From Bin80 sp965215475 (GTDB lineage Bacteria; Bacteroidota; Rhodothermia; Rhodothermales; Bin80), in assembly GCA_965215475.1 (NCBI GenBank), contig OZ244061.1, forward strand, positions 992,001 through 1,056,000: DNA of 64,000 bases. Direction: 5' to 3'. The notes beneath the pieces were generated by a model. It saw nothing but the letters and a program-made list of their open reading frames with translations. It did no database searches and was not told the DNA's origin. Position numbers and translations under genes: made by a program. Numbering within the stretch: the stretch's first letter is position 1; each line of letters starts with the position of its first letter. Positions 37,066 through 46,683 of the stretch are shown one piece after another.

Positions 37066-37362
37066 CTATTGCTCTAATAGACTCTTCCCACAATATCGGC
37101 ATACTTTAGCAGCGCGTTGAATAGGCTCTGCACAGAACGGACAAATCTTTTTCTGGCCTCGCTTGACTGCTAATGCATCCCGTTCTTTTTCCCTCATGGG
37201 AAGAATAAGAACGATAATCAAAGCAAGCGGTGAGAAAATAAGTCCTGCAATTAGCCAACCGCACCCGCTATATCCTTTCCGCTCGCCAATATTACAGGTA
37301 AGAACAGCACTTCCAAGCCAGCCGAGAAAGAGAAGAAAGAGAAGAAATCCTAATCCTTCCAT
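37066..37362 (-). CDS. Two-TM protein with C-terminal zinc ribbon
   Basis: 98 residues. Two hydrophobic helices (FLLFLLFLGWLGSAVLTC and GWLIAGLIFSPLALIIVLIL) are followed by a charged linker and a zinc ribbon CPFCAEPIQRAAKVCRYCG with four cysteines. Proteins of this kind are widespread and probably anchor the zinc ribbon at the inner membrane. It is the first gene of block B. Confidence 0.7.
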   Translation of the reverse strand: MEGLGFLLFLLFLGWLGSAVLTCNIGERKGYSGCGWLIAGLIFSPLALIIVLILPMREKERDALAVKRGQKKICPFCAEPIQRAAKVCRYCGKSLLEQ

Positions 37363-37517
37363 TTTATGAATACTTTGAGAATTTCATGTTGGGAAATTCA
37401 ACTTCACACATTCAAATAGGACATAAACACAGAAGAATTCAAATGCGAGGTTTTTCAATACTTTTTGTGGGAAAACAATTTCGGAGTTTACCCCAAAGAT
37501 TGAGTTAAACCGAACCT

Positions 37518-37603
37518 CTTTCAAAACCTTCGAGATTGAGTATAAACATTGCTCTAAGAGCATCTGAAGGAATCTTTTATGTCTGAAACAGAGGTTTTGC
37601 AAG
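37518..37603 (-). repeat. Palindromic MITE-like element, copy 3
   Basis: 86 bp. Begins CTTTCAAAACCTTCGAG and ends CAGAGGTTTTGCAAG. Read on the minus strand it aligns with copies 1 and 2. It lies 15 bp downstream of the stop of the 1642-residue gene. Confidence 0.75.
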
Positions 37604-37618
37604 ATCCTAATCCTCAAT

Positions 37619-40600
37619 CTACACCTTCCTGAATTTATTTGACTCTAATAGACTCTCCCATATCATAGATGCAATCGGTGCGTCTATCCTGTTCCCGTCC
37701 CTAATGGCTTGGGAGCCTGATATTTTTTCATTGATTTTTTTCATTAAAGGATCTTCTATGTTCACCAGTGGACGACCACTCTCCTCACGCATGATCAATG
37801 GAGGATCAAATCCATAAATGCATAAGTCATCTTTTTCCCCAACTCCCTCAAATGGAAGCCTTTCGTCCCAATCCTTACGCCTATCAGGCTCTCCTCTACG
37901 AAGGATCTCGACACAGGACAATGGAAAGCGATGACCTATATCAAGTGCACTCTTGGGATTCATACTCTTGCCAACTGCATTTTTTATTGGCTCTATCTTG
38001 GGGGAATTGGAGAGTATGAGATCGGCCTTGTGCCAAACTTTATCAGGCAAGATATCATCAATTTCTAAATCACCCCAGAGTTGGCTTACACGGCTCTTAA
38101 CCCGTTTTTCCATCTTCTTCTGGATATCTCCATAATCTCTTTTGCCGTGCCATAGCCTCCAACCATTGCCACGAAGGTTAACTAAAATTTTTAGTTTATC
38201 CCGATCTTCAGGTGATTCTAATACTGGCAAAACATCTTTAGTCAAATAAGCAACTAAATATCTTGACAAGAAATCAACGATGACCTGAAAATAGCGATCA
38301 ATTAATTTTCTAGCATGATTGCCATCTTGAGGTTTTCCAAAGCCTCTTAGGCCTAAATCTGGATCTTCTGCGTTTACTTGACCCATTCCAAACAAGGGTT
38401 GTGATCCACGCGAACGCATCCACGCACGTAATTGCTCAAATGCTCTCTCTGGATCCTGTTCTGCCCACCCAGAATTCCTAGGCAAATAGGTTTCAGTATC
38501 CCCAGCTAATATTTCAAGTAAGCAATCACTACCTATTCCTACGCTATCTACCACTTCTTTAAACCTTTTGTGTCCACTATCAGATTGAATATCATGTGTT
38601 GCAATTAAGATATCTAAAGTTCCACCTCCTAAGTCAGCGACTATCTTAACATTTATTGGAACGCCCTTACCGACAGATTCATAAGCTGCATGAGACTCGC
38701 TATACATTCCTTGCCCTTTAAATAAGTAAAACTTAAAACCAAAATCTATATTAGAAGCCGTTAATACTTTATTAATAACATTCTGATATTTAGCTGTGTC
38801 TCCGGTAAATGTGCCTCTCAATGGATAAGTGAACGTCGTCTCTATTTGCTTCGGCAGTTTTCCAGTATTCTTAACAATATCCGCAATAAAAATTTCGAGA
38901 GACATCCTAAGGTATCGCTCACGTAACCATGGCTCCTCACCCGTAAATGATGGTCCCTGATCATTAGGCTTGAATTTGAGATCCCATTTGAACCCCGAGA
39001 TGACATGATCACGAAGACTTGATCGCTTTAGATTCATTACGGGGATTGAATAATGGGTGATTGGAGACCAGTCAGACTTAAATGTGGTCAAATCAACTTG
39101 ACTTTTTTCAGTTACAGACCATAAATCTGAAGGTAACAATGCCTTGGAGATTCCATCATTCCGATCCGCTTTCTTATAGTATGTGGGTCTCCACAGATCA
39201 AGCCCCATCTTCGAAATATCCTCATCATCATAGTTTTCACTCACATGCAGGGAGGACAATTTGTTAGCACTATTGAATTCAGCATCAAGATTGACCGGCT
39301 TCGGACCCTGATTCACATCAATTTGATAGGCAGCAACCGTATGCGAAGTCCCAAAGTCAATTGCAATCTTCCAAGGTTTTTTATCTTGAGCATACTCCTG
39401 AAGACCAATGATATAGATCCCAGTATCCTTCAATTTATCATCATAACTTGATAGAGCTACTGGAGGCCCCCCTACATGCTGGCCATTCCTGAAATCCAAT
39501 GCATAACTATTTCCGGGACAGCTTGGGGGTGCTTTTATAGCTCGCGATAGGTTTCCATCTTTGTCCAGATAAATTATCTGAGCTCTGAGTGTATCTCTTT
39601 CAGAATGCGCATAGACATAATAAGCCTTCCATAAATCAGGAGTATTAGATGATTTAATGTTTGGCCAAACCATCCAATGAGCCCTTGAAGGTTTAACCTT
39701 TTGTAAAGAAATAATAATTGTAACTGGATTTGAGCGCCCCAATAGATCTAATTCCCAGTGCACTTCTTTACGTTCCTTATATACTTTCCCAGATTGTTCA
39801 AGCGCCCTCCATGCCCCGGCCTGATTAATGCATTTTCCTCCTGCGCCTGTTTTGCCCTCAGGTATCTTCAACAAGTCAATATATTCTGGGCGTAAAGGAA
39901 TATCTGGATATTTTATCTCTCGATTATTTGATGATCCAGGAACGGGCTTTTGTTCTAGGGGAATACATGTATGAATTCGGATTTTTTCTATATCAATAAC
40001 CTGAATATCTGTGACATAAATCGGATCATCACTCAATTTTTCCCTTATCCAGATACCTTTATCAGTCTGATCTTTCTCCCAGGCGAAGATTTTTCTTGAC
40101 TCCTGAAGTGCATCTAAATGCTCTCTCCATATTGCCTTTATTGGGAATTCTGAGCCTGGCAAACGAAAATCCTCAATGAGTTGAAATATCTCCTGTTTAC
40201 CCGATTTATTGGTGCCGCATTCTTTGAATTCAGGAACTCTATTTAGAAATTTTTGATATCTCTTCTTTGCCTCCTTTTTATCCGGTTGAATGTCCCCCAA
40301 AAGACCTGTTGAGTCTCCTATAATTGGGATGGGAATGCTTATTCTAGCTCCAGGAAGAGGAAGCCATTCAGCTACCCCAAAAGTCCCTGTTTCGGATTGG
40401 AAGTAAATGTCAAAAACATCAACCCAAGTCCTTGATTGTACATCATTGACAATATCTTTAATATGATCTTGGGTACACTCTAACCACCCTTTGACACATT
40501 TTCTAGCTTTTTCCTTATCTGGGTTTCTTGTGATCTGACCTCTCAGCGAATTCCAGTCCTCATCGTTACGATCTTGAACTGGGCATAACAGTGTTTGAGG

Positions 40601-42547
40601 CGAATTGAACCCATAAACCTTACCACTATCTTTATGGATTAAACGATATTCAGCTATATTCTCGTCTTTGATTAAATTCTCGATAGAAACCTTTCCATGA
40701 TTATGATCCAGATTCACTTTTTGGAATTCAAGTATGCCAATCGCTCGTGCTATAAGCAATATTTCAAGATGATGAAGTGCTTCTGGGTCCTTGTTCGAGA
40801 TTTGGAATTTGTACTGCTCTGTTACCGAAAAAGGGTGAGGCCAACTATTAGGAGTGACATCCTCACCACGAAAATAATTTTGAACAACTGCCGCAACGTT
40901 CCCATCGGCTACTTTTCCAAGTTCACCTGGCTTCGTCCAATTCGGCACTAGCCCTCCATCATTTCTAGAAATAGTCTCCGGCCAGTAACCCCGTCCCAAT
41001 TTTATATTCTTAGGTTTTGATTTTAGACCTACTTCCGCCCAATCATCTGTTATCCAATCTGCAGCCCAATGAAAAAGTGCTGACGCTACAATTTCTTCCT
41101 TATTCGTAAAATTTGATCGGCGTGTTTTTGGTAAAGCAGCAATCTTGGGCAATGGATGGTTTTCTAGGCGTTTAACACACTTAATCTCGGGCAGAAAATG
41201 TGATTTACTTTTCCTTTCTACATGATCAGTATCATAGCAAAGTCCGCCCCCTCTTCTAGGGTTAAACTCTTTTATCCATGTCAAAATTCGTTTATACTCC
41301 TTCACAATTGAATCCAATTCTTTCGCTACAGATCCTAGGCGTGAGTGATCAAGGGACAGCTCTACATAGGCCCAGTGGGCTACTGAAGGGAATGGGATTT
41401 CACCAGCAAAAGTGAAAAAGTCAAAGAGTGATGATTTGATTTTGGATGGATTGCGCTTACTCGTTGTTCTTAACAGCTTGGAAAATACCTCAAGCAAATA
41501 CGTGAGAATTTGTGCATGCCCCACCATTAATTTTAAGGATGCACCATCGCGGTCTCTAATAATTATGTCACCTGTTAAACTGGAATCATCAGATGCCGAT
41601 ATACCATATAGACCCTTTTTAATTTTACCATCTCCCCCTACAAAAAAATGTTTAATACCAGCTAAAGCCCCCACTACATGAGCATATGAAGAATCCGCAA
41701 GCGTTTGTTGATTATCACCTGTGTAATTCCGGAGGATGATTTTTTGATTTGGAACGCCTACTAAAACTGTTGGCAGTAATTCTGCAAGTTTGTCGCCATA
41801 GCAAGCAAGTCCACCCGCAGCATTTTCGTTCATTCGTTCATTCCGTTCGTCAGCTTTCTCATATGTCTCCCGAGAATCATCAGGCTTGGTGAATTTGAAC
41901 CAGTTATGTATCATTACTGCCATGACCTCAGCCCCTTTGCCCTTACACAAACGAGCAAGTGTAGGAGCGACAGAGGAGCCAGTACCACCTACACTTGATC
42001 CACATACCATAATTCTATATTTCTCTGGCTCGTGAATCATTTCATCATAATACTCATCATAATTGATCCCACCATCATCACAATCCAACTCTTTAAGACT
42101 GAATAGGAGTGCCCCTGCTGAAGGAGAAGCCATCATCCCGTGATCGTATTTAATTTCCCTCTGCTCTTGGGAGGTGATGAGTTCTAAGATCTGGGAATTC
42201 TTAAATTTAAACTCCAGTTGATGATGTGGAGGTTTAAACCAGTCTTTATCTTCTCCAACTGGTAATGGACTCACATCCCTGCAGATTGGTTCATCAGGTC
42301 TGCCAAGATATTCTACCAAATCATATTTGCCTGGATGAACCCTAATCAAATGTTTAACCTCTTGCCAAGCAGTACTTTTTTCTGGATCCTTTGCGAAGCC
42401 TGAATCTTGATCTACCAAAAATAGATCGGGAAAAATATTTCCAGCCTTGAAGAAAAACCCGAAAGGATATCCCAAAATATGGAGGCGAACCATTGCTAAC
42501 ATAACATGGGCACCTGTCCCCCCACATGCGATAAAACGATTACTCAT
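37619..42547 (-). CDS. Tubulin/FtsZ-like and actin/Hsp70-like fusion protein
   Basis: 1642 residues. The N-terminal part looks like a tubulin-like GTPase: a Gly loop FIACGGTGAHVML at residues 5-17 and the tubulin signature CGSSVGGTGSSVAPTLARLC near 185-205, as in the Tubulin_2 group. A middle region of about 600 residues has no recognised domain. From about residue 1055 there is an actin-fold ATPase: phosphate-1 motif IAIDFGTSHTVAAYQ near 1062 and phosphate-2 motif VADLGGGTLDILIA near 1302. Carrying two cytoskeletal nucleotide folds in one chain is very unusual. The neighbours are the ZorA/ZorB-like motor and a small membrane lipoprotein. The function is unknown. Confidence 0.85.
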   Translation of the reverse strand: MSNRFIACGGTGAHVMLAMVRLHILGYPFGFFFKAGNIFPDLFLVDQDSGFAKDPEKSTAWQEVKHLIRVHPGKYDLVEYLGRPDEPICRDVSPLPVGEDKDWFKPPHHQLEFKFKNSQILELITSQEQREIKYDHGMMASPSAGALLFSLKELDCDDGGINYDEYYDEMIHEPEKYRIMVCGSSVGGTGSSVAPTLARLCKGKGAEVMAVMIHNWFKFTKPDDSRETYEKADERNERMNENAAGGLACYGDKLAELLPTVLVGVPNQKIILRNYTGDNQQTLADSSYAHVVGALAGIKHFFVGGDGKIKKGLYGISASDDSSLTGDIIIRDRDGASLKLMVGHAQILTYLLEVFSKLLRTTSKRNPSKIKSSLFDFFTFAGEIPFPSVAHWAYVELSLDHSRLGSVAKELDSIVKEYKRILTWIKEFNPRRGGGLCYDTDHVERKSKSHFLPEIKCVKRLENHPLPKIAALPKTRRSNFTNKEEIVASALFHWAADWITDDWAEVGLKSKPKNIKLGRGYWPETISRNDGGLVPNWTKPGELGKVADGNVAAVVQNYFRGEDVTPNSWPHPFSVTEQYKFQISNKDPEALHHLEILLIARAIGILEFQKVNLDHNHGKVSIENLIKDENIAEYRLIHKDSGKVYGFNSPQTLLCPVQDRNDEDWNSLRGQITRNPDKEKARKCVKGWLECTQDHIKDIVNDVQSRTWVDVFDIYFQSETGTFGVAEWLPLPGARISIPIPIIGDSTGLLGDIQPDKKEAKKRYQKFLNRVPEFKECGTNKSGKQEIFQLIEDFRLPGSEFPIKAIWREHLDALQESRKIFAWEKDQTDKGIWIREKLSDDPIYVTDIQVIDIEKIRIHTCIPLEQKPVPGSSNNREIKYPDIPLRPEYIDLLKIPEGKTGAGGKCINQAGAWRALEQSGKVYKERKEVHWELDLLGRSNPVTIIISLQKVKPSRAHWMVWPNIKSSNTPDLWKAYYVYAHSERDTLRAQIIYLDKDGNLSRAIKAPPSCPGNSYALDFRNGQHVGGPPVALSSYDDKLKDTGIYIIGLQEYAQDKKPWKIAIDFGTSHTVAAYQIDVNQGPKPVNLDAEFNSANKLSSLHVSENYDDEDISKMGLDLWRPTYYKKADRNDGISKALLPSDLWSVTEKSQVDLTTFKSDWSPITHYSIPVMNLKRSSLRDHVISGFKWDLKFKPNDQGPSFTGEEPWLRERYLRMSLEIFIADIVKNTGKLPKQIETTFTYPLRGTFTGDTAKYQNVINKVLTASNIDFGFKFYLFKGQGMYSESHAAYESVGKGVPINVKIVADLGGGTLDILIATHDIQSDSGHKRFKEVVDSVGIGSDCLLEILAGDTETYLPRNSGWAEQDPERAFEQLRAWMRSRGSQPLFGMGQVNAEDPDLGLRGFGKPQDGNHARKLIDRYFQVIVDFLSRYLVAYLTKDVLPVLESPEDRDKLKILVNLRGNGWRLWHGKRDYGDIQKKMEKRVKSRVSQLWGDLEIDDILPDKVWHKADLILSNSPKIEPIKNAVGKSMNPKSALDIGHRFPLSCVEILRRGEPDRRKDWDERLPFEGVGEKDDLCIYGFDPPLIMREESGRPLVNIEDPLMKKINEKISGSQAIRDGNRIDAPIASMIWESLLESNKFRKV

Positions 42548-42552
42548 TTGAC

Positions 42553-42993
42553 TTAATTTTTGGATTTGTATTTTCTAAAAGGCTTTGTCACGCTCCGCCG
42601 ACAGATTAAAAATCCAAAAAGGATTCCCAAAAAGATTCCAGTTATTATCCCCGAAATGTGCACTAATTTTCGTGTGTCTGGACAATCTGCTCCATAGAAA
42701 AGTCCACACAGAACTATTAGGAGCAAGAATAGGAGAATAGGGAATGCCGGCGATGCCTGATATTTAGGAGCAACTTGGGAATCTGAAAGATTCCACTTGT
42801 GTAATTTCCTATGAACCAACCAATAAAAAGCCCCGCTGATGAGAAATGCGAGTAAAAGCCCTAAAAGAAAAGTTTGAGAAAAAAGAGAGATAGGTCCGAA
42901 ATTTTCTCCTACCCAACCACTCTGACATATTTGATTAATCTGTGAACATCCCGTACTCGTGAGCAAGAGTAGTATTACCCAGGCTTTGCGCAA
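42553..42993 (-). CDS. Small membrane lipoprotein upstream of the fusion gene
   Basis: 146 residues from a TTG at 42993. The signal ends TSTGC (Cys16), a lipobox, followed by three hydrophobic helices (FLLGLLLAFLISGAFYWLV, ILLFLLLIVLCGLFYG, GIITGIFLGILFGFLIC). It ends 5 bp from the fusion gene, so the two are probably co-translated. The start is uncertain: an ATG at 43018 lies 25 bp upstream with an 11-C run between them, and is one base out of frame, so tract length may control the start. Confidence 0.65.
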   Translation of the reverse strand: MRKAWVILLLLTSTGCSQINQICQSGWVGENFGPISLFSQTFLLGLLLAFLISGAFYWLVHRKLHKWNLSDSQVAPKYQASPAFPILLFLLLIVLCGLFYGADCPDTRKLVHISGIITGIFLGILFGFLICRRSVTKPFRKYKSKN

Positions 42994-42998
42994 AAAAT

Positions 42999-43015
42999 GG
43001 GGGGGGGGGCGGGGG
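42999..43015 (-). repeat. Homopolymeric C tract before the lipoprotein start
   Basis: On the minus strand the order is ATG at 43018-43016, five C, one G, then eleven C (43009-42999), then ATTTTTTG leading into the lipoprotein frame. Loss of one C would fuse the ATG in frame to the lipoprotein signal. Such tracts mutate by slippage, and can also be a sequencing error. Confidence 0.6.
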
Positions 43016-43128
43016 CATCTGAATCTGCCTATATATATTATCTGAGAATTTTGTCATCGTAGAAATTCTAGACGCGTCCGAGCCAATTGCAAGACCAAAC
43101 CAACCCGAAAAATTGAGGATCTGAACAT

Positions 43129-43214
43129 CTTGCAAAACCTCCGAGATTGAGTAGAAACATGGCTCTGAGAGCATATGAGGGAATCTTTTATGCCTGAAAC
43201 AGAGGTTTTGCAAG
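43129..43214 (-). repeat. Palindromic MITE-like element, copy 4
   Basis: 86 bp. Begins CTTGCAAAACCTCCGAG and ends CAGAGGTTTTGCAAG; same orientation as copy 3. It lies upstream of block C and marks its outer edge. Confidence 0.8.
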
Positions 43215-43562
43215 ATCTTCCCCTTATTGTATTTTTAGGGCTTGTCATTTCGCGTGAAGAAGCATCAAAAATCAATCAAGAGGACAATAATACAAAAAAA
43301 TTAGAAAATAATACACCACCTATTTCTCTTGTGAACAAAGTCAACTTGGGGTTCCACCCTTTTTTTGAACGTGGGAGAATTGGGATGAATCATGTGCCAA
43401 ACCTATTCATCAAAAAAAAAACAGATGGAATGAAGATCACAATCCGTTAGATTCTAAAACACAGATGGCTAACACCAGTTTGCAATTTAGAATCCAGACT
43501 GACTGGATTATAGCCTAATATATGTTTTTGAATCCCCTATCCTGAGATTTTTGATATGAAAA
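43215..43562. other. Gap between block C and the transposase remnant
   Basis: AT-rich. A 91-codon plus-strand frame (43175-43450) starts inside the repeat element and shows no recognisable domain; it is not called as a gene. Nothing else is seen. Confidence 0.4.
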
Positions 43563-44476
43563 TTACGGGCGTTTCGTGAAGTGAATGCGGAGCAATTTAT
43601 TATCAAGCCAAGGGATTCTTTGACTAAGTTCATTATAGCCGGCTTTTTTCAGCAACCCACTTTTTGCGCGCAAGCGTAATTTCACCAGAAGTTCCTCTTC
43701 GGTGATCGTGATGGTGCCACCAAGCCGTACTAGATCACGGAAGATGGTGTCTGCTTCTGCATGTTCATACCCATTCCCTACTCTTATACCAAGAAGCCTG
43801 TAGAGCACGCTAGCCATGACCGTCAACTGCGTATCGACATTGATTCGCATCGGGACCACCGAGCTCAGCTCGTCCATGTGGAAGAATTTGATGGAATCGC
43901 TGATCCCATTTTCAATGACCATTCTCCGTGCATATCGATCAATGAGTTGAGTTGGCGATCGGTCCATCTGATTGGTGATCATGACCGTGGGCTTATCTTG
44001 GTTGCCCAGCCCTTTGATCAGTAGCTGCCGGATCTTGTGAGGGTTGGTTCGAAGCTTGACCGTCTCTTGGATCACCTTCGGGTTGCGGTACGCACGGGAG
44101 ATATTGGTGAGCCGAATCTTTTTCCATGCATGTAGCGGAAGCGCGTGGATGCGCTGGGTCAATTGGGCAGACTTTCTTCGCAAGGTAATGTAGTCAATCC
44201 CCAAGTCGGTGAGGCTCCCCAAATATTCATGCGTAGTAAATCGGCTGTCAAATACCAGCTCTCCTGGAAGGACTCCGGTTTGCACTTTCCAGGAGTCCAC
44301 AAAACGGAGAATGGATTCATTCTGTGTTTCTTTACGTACGGTTGGATCCGCATAGCAAAAGACACGTGAATCTGCATCACGGGCCAGTACGGTAAGAATT
44401 CCATATTGACTGCGCCCACGTTTGGAGACGTAATGTTTCTGCATCAGGGCCTGATCTCCATGATAAGGAATCGTAT
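43563..44476 (-). pseudogene. Transposase C-terminal part (DDE type), 5' end cut by a group II intron
   Basis: The frame is open from the intron edge at 44476 (TIPYHGDQALMQKHYVSKRG and onward) to the stop at 43563, about 303 residues. DQALMQKHYVSK, the FDSRFTT motif, RYARRMVIENGISDSI and the C-terminal helices match DDE transposases of the IS4 superfamily. The N-terminal half, including the first catalytic Asp region, is missing or degenerate. The intron lies at a conserved site just before IPYHG. No intact terminal repeats were found. Confidence 0.75.
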
Positions 44477-44511
44477 GTCAAGTAGCCGAGGGGAATCGCA
44501 CCCCTCGGCTC

Positions 44512-45230
44512 TCACAGAACCGAACGTGAGCCTCTCGACTCATTCGGCTCTTCCCATGCAACCGTTTTGGAATTGAATAAAGGTGGACCATAGAGAAACT
44601 CCCAATGCACAAACAGACCCGAATTTTGACGTGCAACCTTTTCTAACCATCGCCATGATCGTCTCCAATGTCCCCTACACCGCTTGTACTTTCGCATCAT
44701 CCATCGGATCAGATGTTCATGGATGCTCTTAAAGAGCCGCTTTAACTCTGATTGAAAGAATGCGCCATCGTAGTCAATCCATCCGCGTACCGTGGCATTG
44801 ATTTTACTCGCGATCTGCTCCATGGTGTGTGGACTCATGCGAGTCAACTTCCAATCGTGAATCGTCTTCCGTAGGGCTTTCGCCACCTTCTTGCTCACCG
44901 CTGGATTAAACCCCAGAAAGATTCTGCCCCTGCGATTCTTGGTCTAAACGTATAGCCCAAAAAGTCAAACGAAACGTTTGAATACGTGTCATTCCGGCCC
45001 GCTTGCTTGCAGGATACAATCCGTGTTTTATCCGGGTGTACGGTTAAGTGACAAGCCGTGAAACGATCTTTCCATACTTGCCAAAGATCTTGGGCTTGTT
45101 CCTCGCTTGTGCAGTGGCACACGATATCATCGGCATCGCGTTCAAACGGTAGGGTTGGAAAATGAATCTCCATCCACCTGTCAAACGCATCGTGCAGAAA
45201 CAGATTTGCCAAGAGTGGACTCATCACCCC
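44512..45230 (-). pseudogene. Group II intron reverse transcriptase/maturase, 3' part
   Basis: Two overlapping frames (45257-44895 and 44898-44512) hold RT domain 5 and the maturase domain. The first has VMSPLLANLFLHDAFDRWM and FERDADDIVCH, where the usual YADD catalytic box is RDADD, so Tyr is lost. It continues to VSFDFLGYTFRPR. The second is a GIIM maturase region with ASKINATVRGWIDYDGAFF. A frame change near 44895 separates them. The first frame begins in IS sequence because of the insertion. Non-functional. Confidence 0.8.
45218..45230 (+). repeat. 13-bp target site duplication, left
   Basis: GACTCATCACCCC, repeated at 46671-46683 on the other side of the IS. Confidence 0.9.
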
Positions 45231-46670
45231 ATAAGCGCTAACTTGTTTACCACACATAATTGTTGTAGTTTTATTGTATTGGAGGGAAATATCTAAGTCT
45301 TCAATGAGAATTTTTCTTGATGTTGCTTAGCTACTACTGGTTCCTTATTCTTTCTGCAACCCTTATTTTAACAGTCCTATGAAAAAGACCGTTACCGAAG
45401 CCCCGGCCAGTCAAGATTGGGATGTATTATGTTCGTTTCTACCTGAGTGCTGGGTGCAGCTTGCAACAGACACGGGTGCTTTACGAGGTCTGCGTAAATA
45501 CAAGTGCCCAGAGGCACTCTTGCGAGTATTGCTGATCCATTTGGGATGTGGTCATTCCTTACGAGAAACGGTAGTAAGGGCACGTCAGGCAGGATTGGCA
45601 GACATTTCGGATGTTGCCCTGCTCAAGCGTTTGCGTAAATCGAAAGATTGGCTCTATGCGATGTGCAAAGAATTATTTCAAGAACATGGCGTTTCTACTT
45701 CCATGGAAGCATCCCTGAAAATGCGGGCTTTTGATGCGACGATTGTTAGTGAACCTGGACAGACTGGATCGCAGTGGAGAATACATTATAGCGTTACGCT
45801 CCCATCATTCGCATGTGATTTTTTCAAGCTCACTCCCACGAAAGGACAGGGGACGGGGGAATCATTTAAACAATTCCCAATTCAATCGGGGGATTATATC
45901 TTGGCCGATAGGGGATATTCAACGAAAAGTGGAGTCAAATATGTCTCAGACGCAGGTGGATATGTAACGCTACGTGTGAATACGGGAGTCTTGCATTTTG
46001 AGAGAAAAACGAATGCTCCATTTGATCTGCTTACTGCGGTTGAGACCATTACAAATCTTGGTGAAGTGGGGCAATGGGAGGTACAGGTTCCAGGGAAATC
46101 CCCTGTTTCTGGTCGCATTTGTGTATTACGAAAAACAGAGGAGGCTGCTCAGAAAGCACAAAAGACAATCCTACAGAATGCGAAGAGAACCGGCAAGAAA
46201 CCTCGAGATGAAACGCTCCGATTTGCACGATATGTGATCCTGTTTACAACATTTCCGAACCATTTGTTTTCCGCATCCGAAGTGCTTGAATGGTATCGCC
46301 TGAGATGGCAAGTAGAACTAGTGTTCAAGAGATTTAAATCTTTGGCTCAGTTTGGGCACCTCCCCAAAAATGATGATGATAGTTCAAAGGCATGGCTGTA
46401 TGGCAAACTCCTTGTCGCCCTACTCACAGAAAAAATCGTTCGTCACGCACGAACTTTTTCCCCCTGGGGATACTACTACTGTGCAGAAAAGCCCATGGAA
46501 TGACTTTCAATTTGCCCTCAATGAAGTAAATCGTGCCATTGAGCCCCGTTGTGGGTTGTCCAAAATGATTCAAGAGTGGAAGTCTATTTCTGAAGGACTC
46601 ATAGATGGACCTCGTCAGAGAACCCCTCAAATAGAAAAATACCTCAAATAGCAAACAAGTTAGCGCTTAT
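45231..46670 (+). mobile_element. IS4-family-like insertion sequence (1440 bp)
   Basis: Terminal inverted repeats of 18 bp, ATAAGCGCTAACTTGTTT at 45231-45248 and its complement at 46653-46670. A 13-bp target duplication, GACTCATCACCCC, flanks both ends, typical of IS4-type elements. The element sits inside the reverse-transcriptase gene of the group II intron, so it arrived later. Confidence 0.9.
45379..46651 (+). pseudogene. IS4-type transposase, frameshifted near the 3' end
   Basis: The first frame gives 374 residues (45379-46503): RAFDATIVSEPGQTGSQWRIHY with the first catalytic Asp, GDYILADRGYSTKSGV with the second, and WYRLRWQVELVFKRFKSLAQFG with the Y-(2)-R-(3)-E signature. After VRHARTF the frame shifts at a T5C5 run near 46457-46467 and ends early in GYYYCAEKPME. 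The expected C-terminus (SPWNDFQFALNEVNRAIEP to QIEKYLK) continues in the neighbouring frame to 46651. It is either a mutation or a programmed slip. Confidence 0.85.
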
Positions 46671-46683
46671 GACTCATCACCCC
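46671..46683 (+). repeat. 13-bp target site duplication, right
   Basis: GACTCATCACCCC, matching 45218-45230. Confidence 0.9.

Noticed and set aside
42935..43213. 92-residue minus-strand ORF through the C tract
   Set aside because: It starts in the repeat element and is composed of repeat, tract and lipoprotein DNA in the wrong frame. It is only of interest for the slippage idea.
43175..43450. 91-residue plus-strand ORF
   Set aside because: It starts inside a repeat element, has no domain and is AT-rich, with no sign of selection.
44477..44515. Rho-independent terminator of the transposase remnant
   Set aside because: The strong GC hairpin is domain VI of the group II intron, next to a 34-nt domain V.
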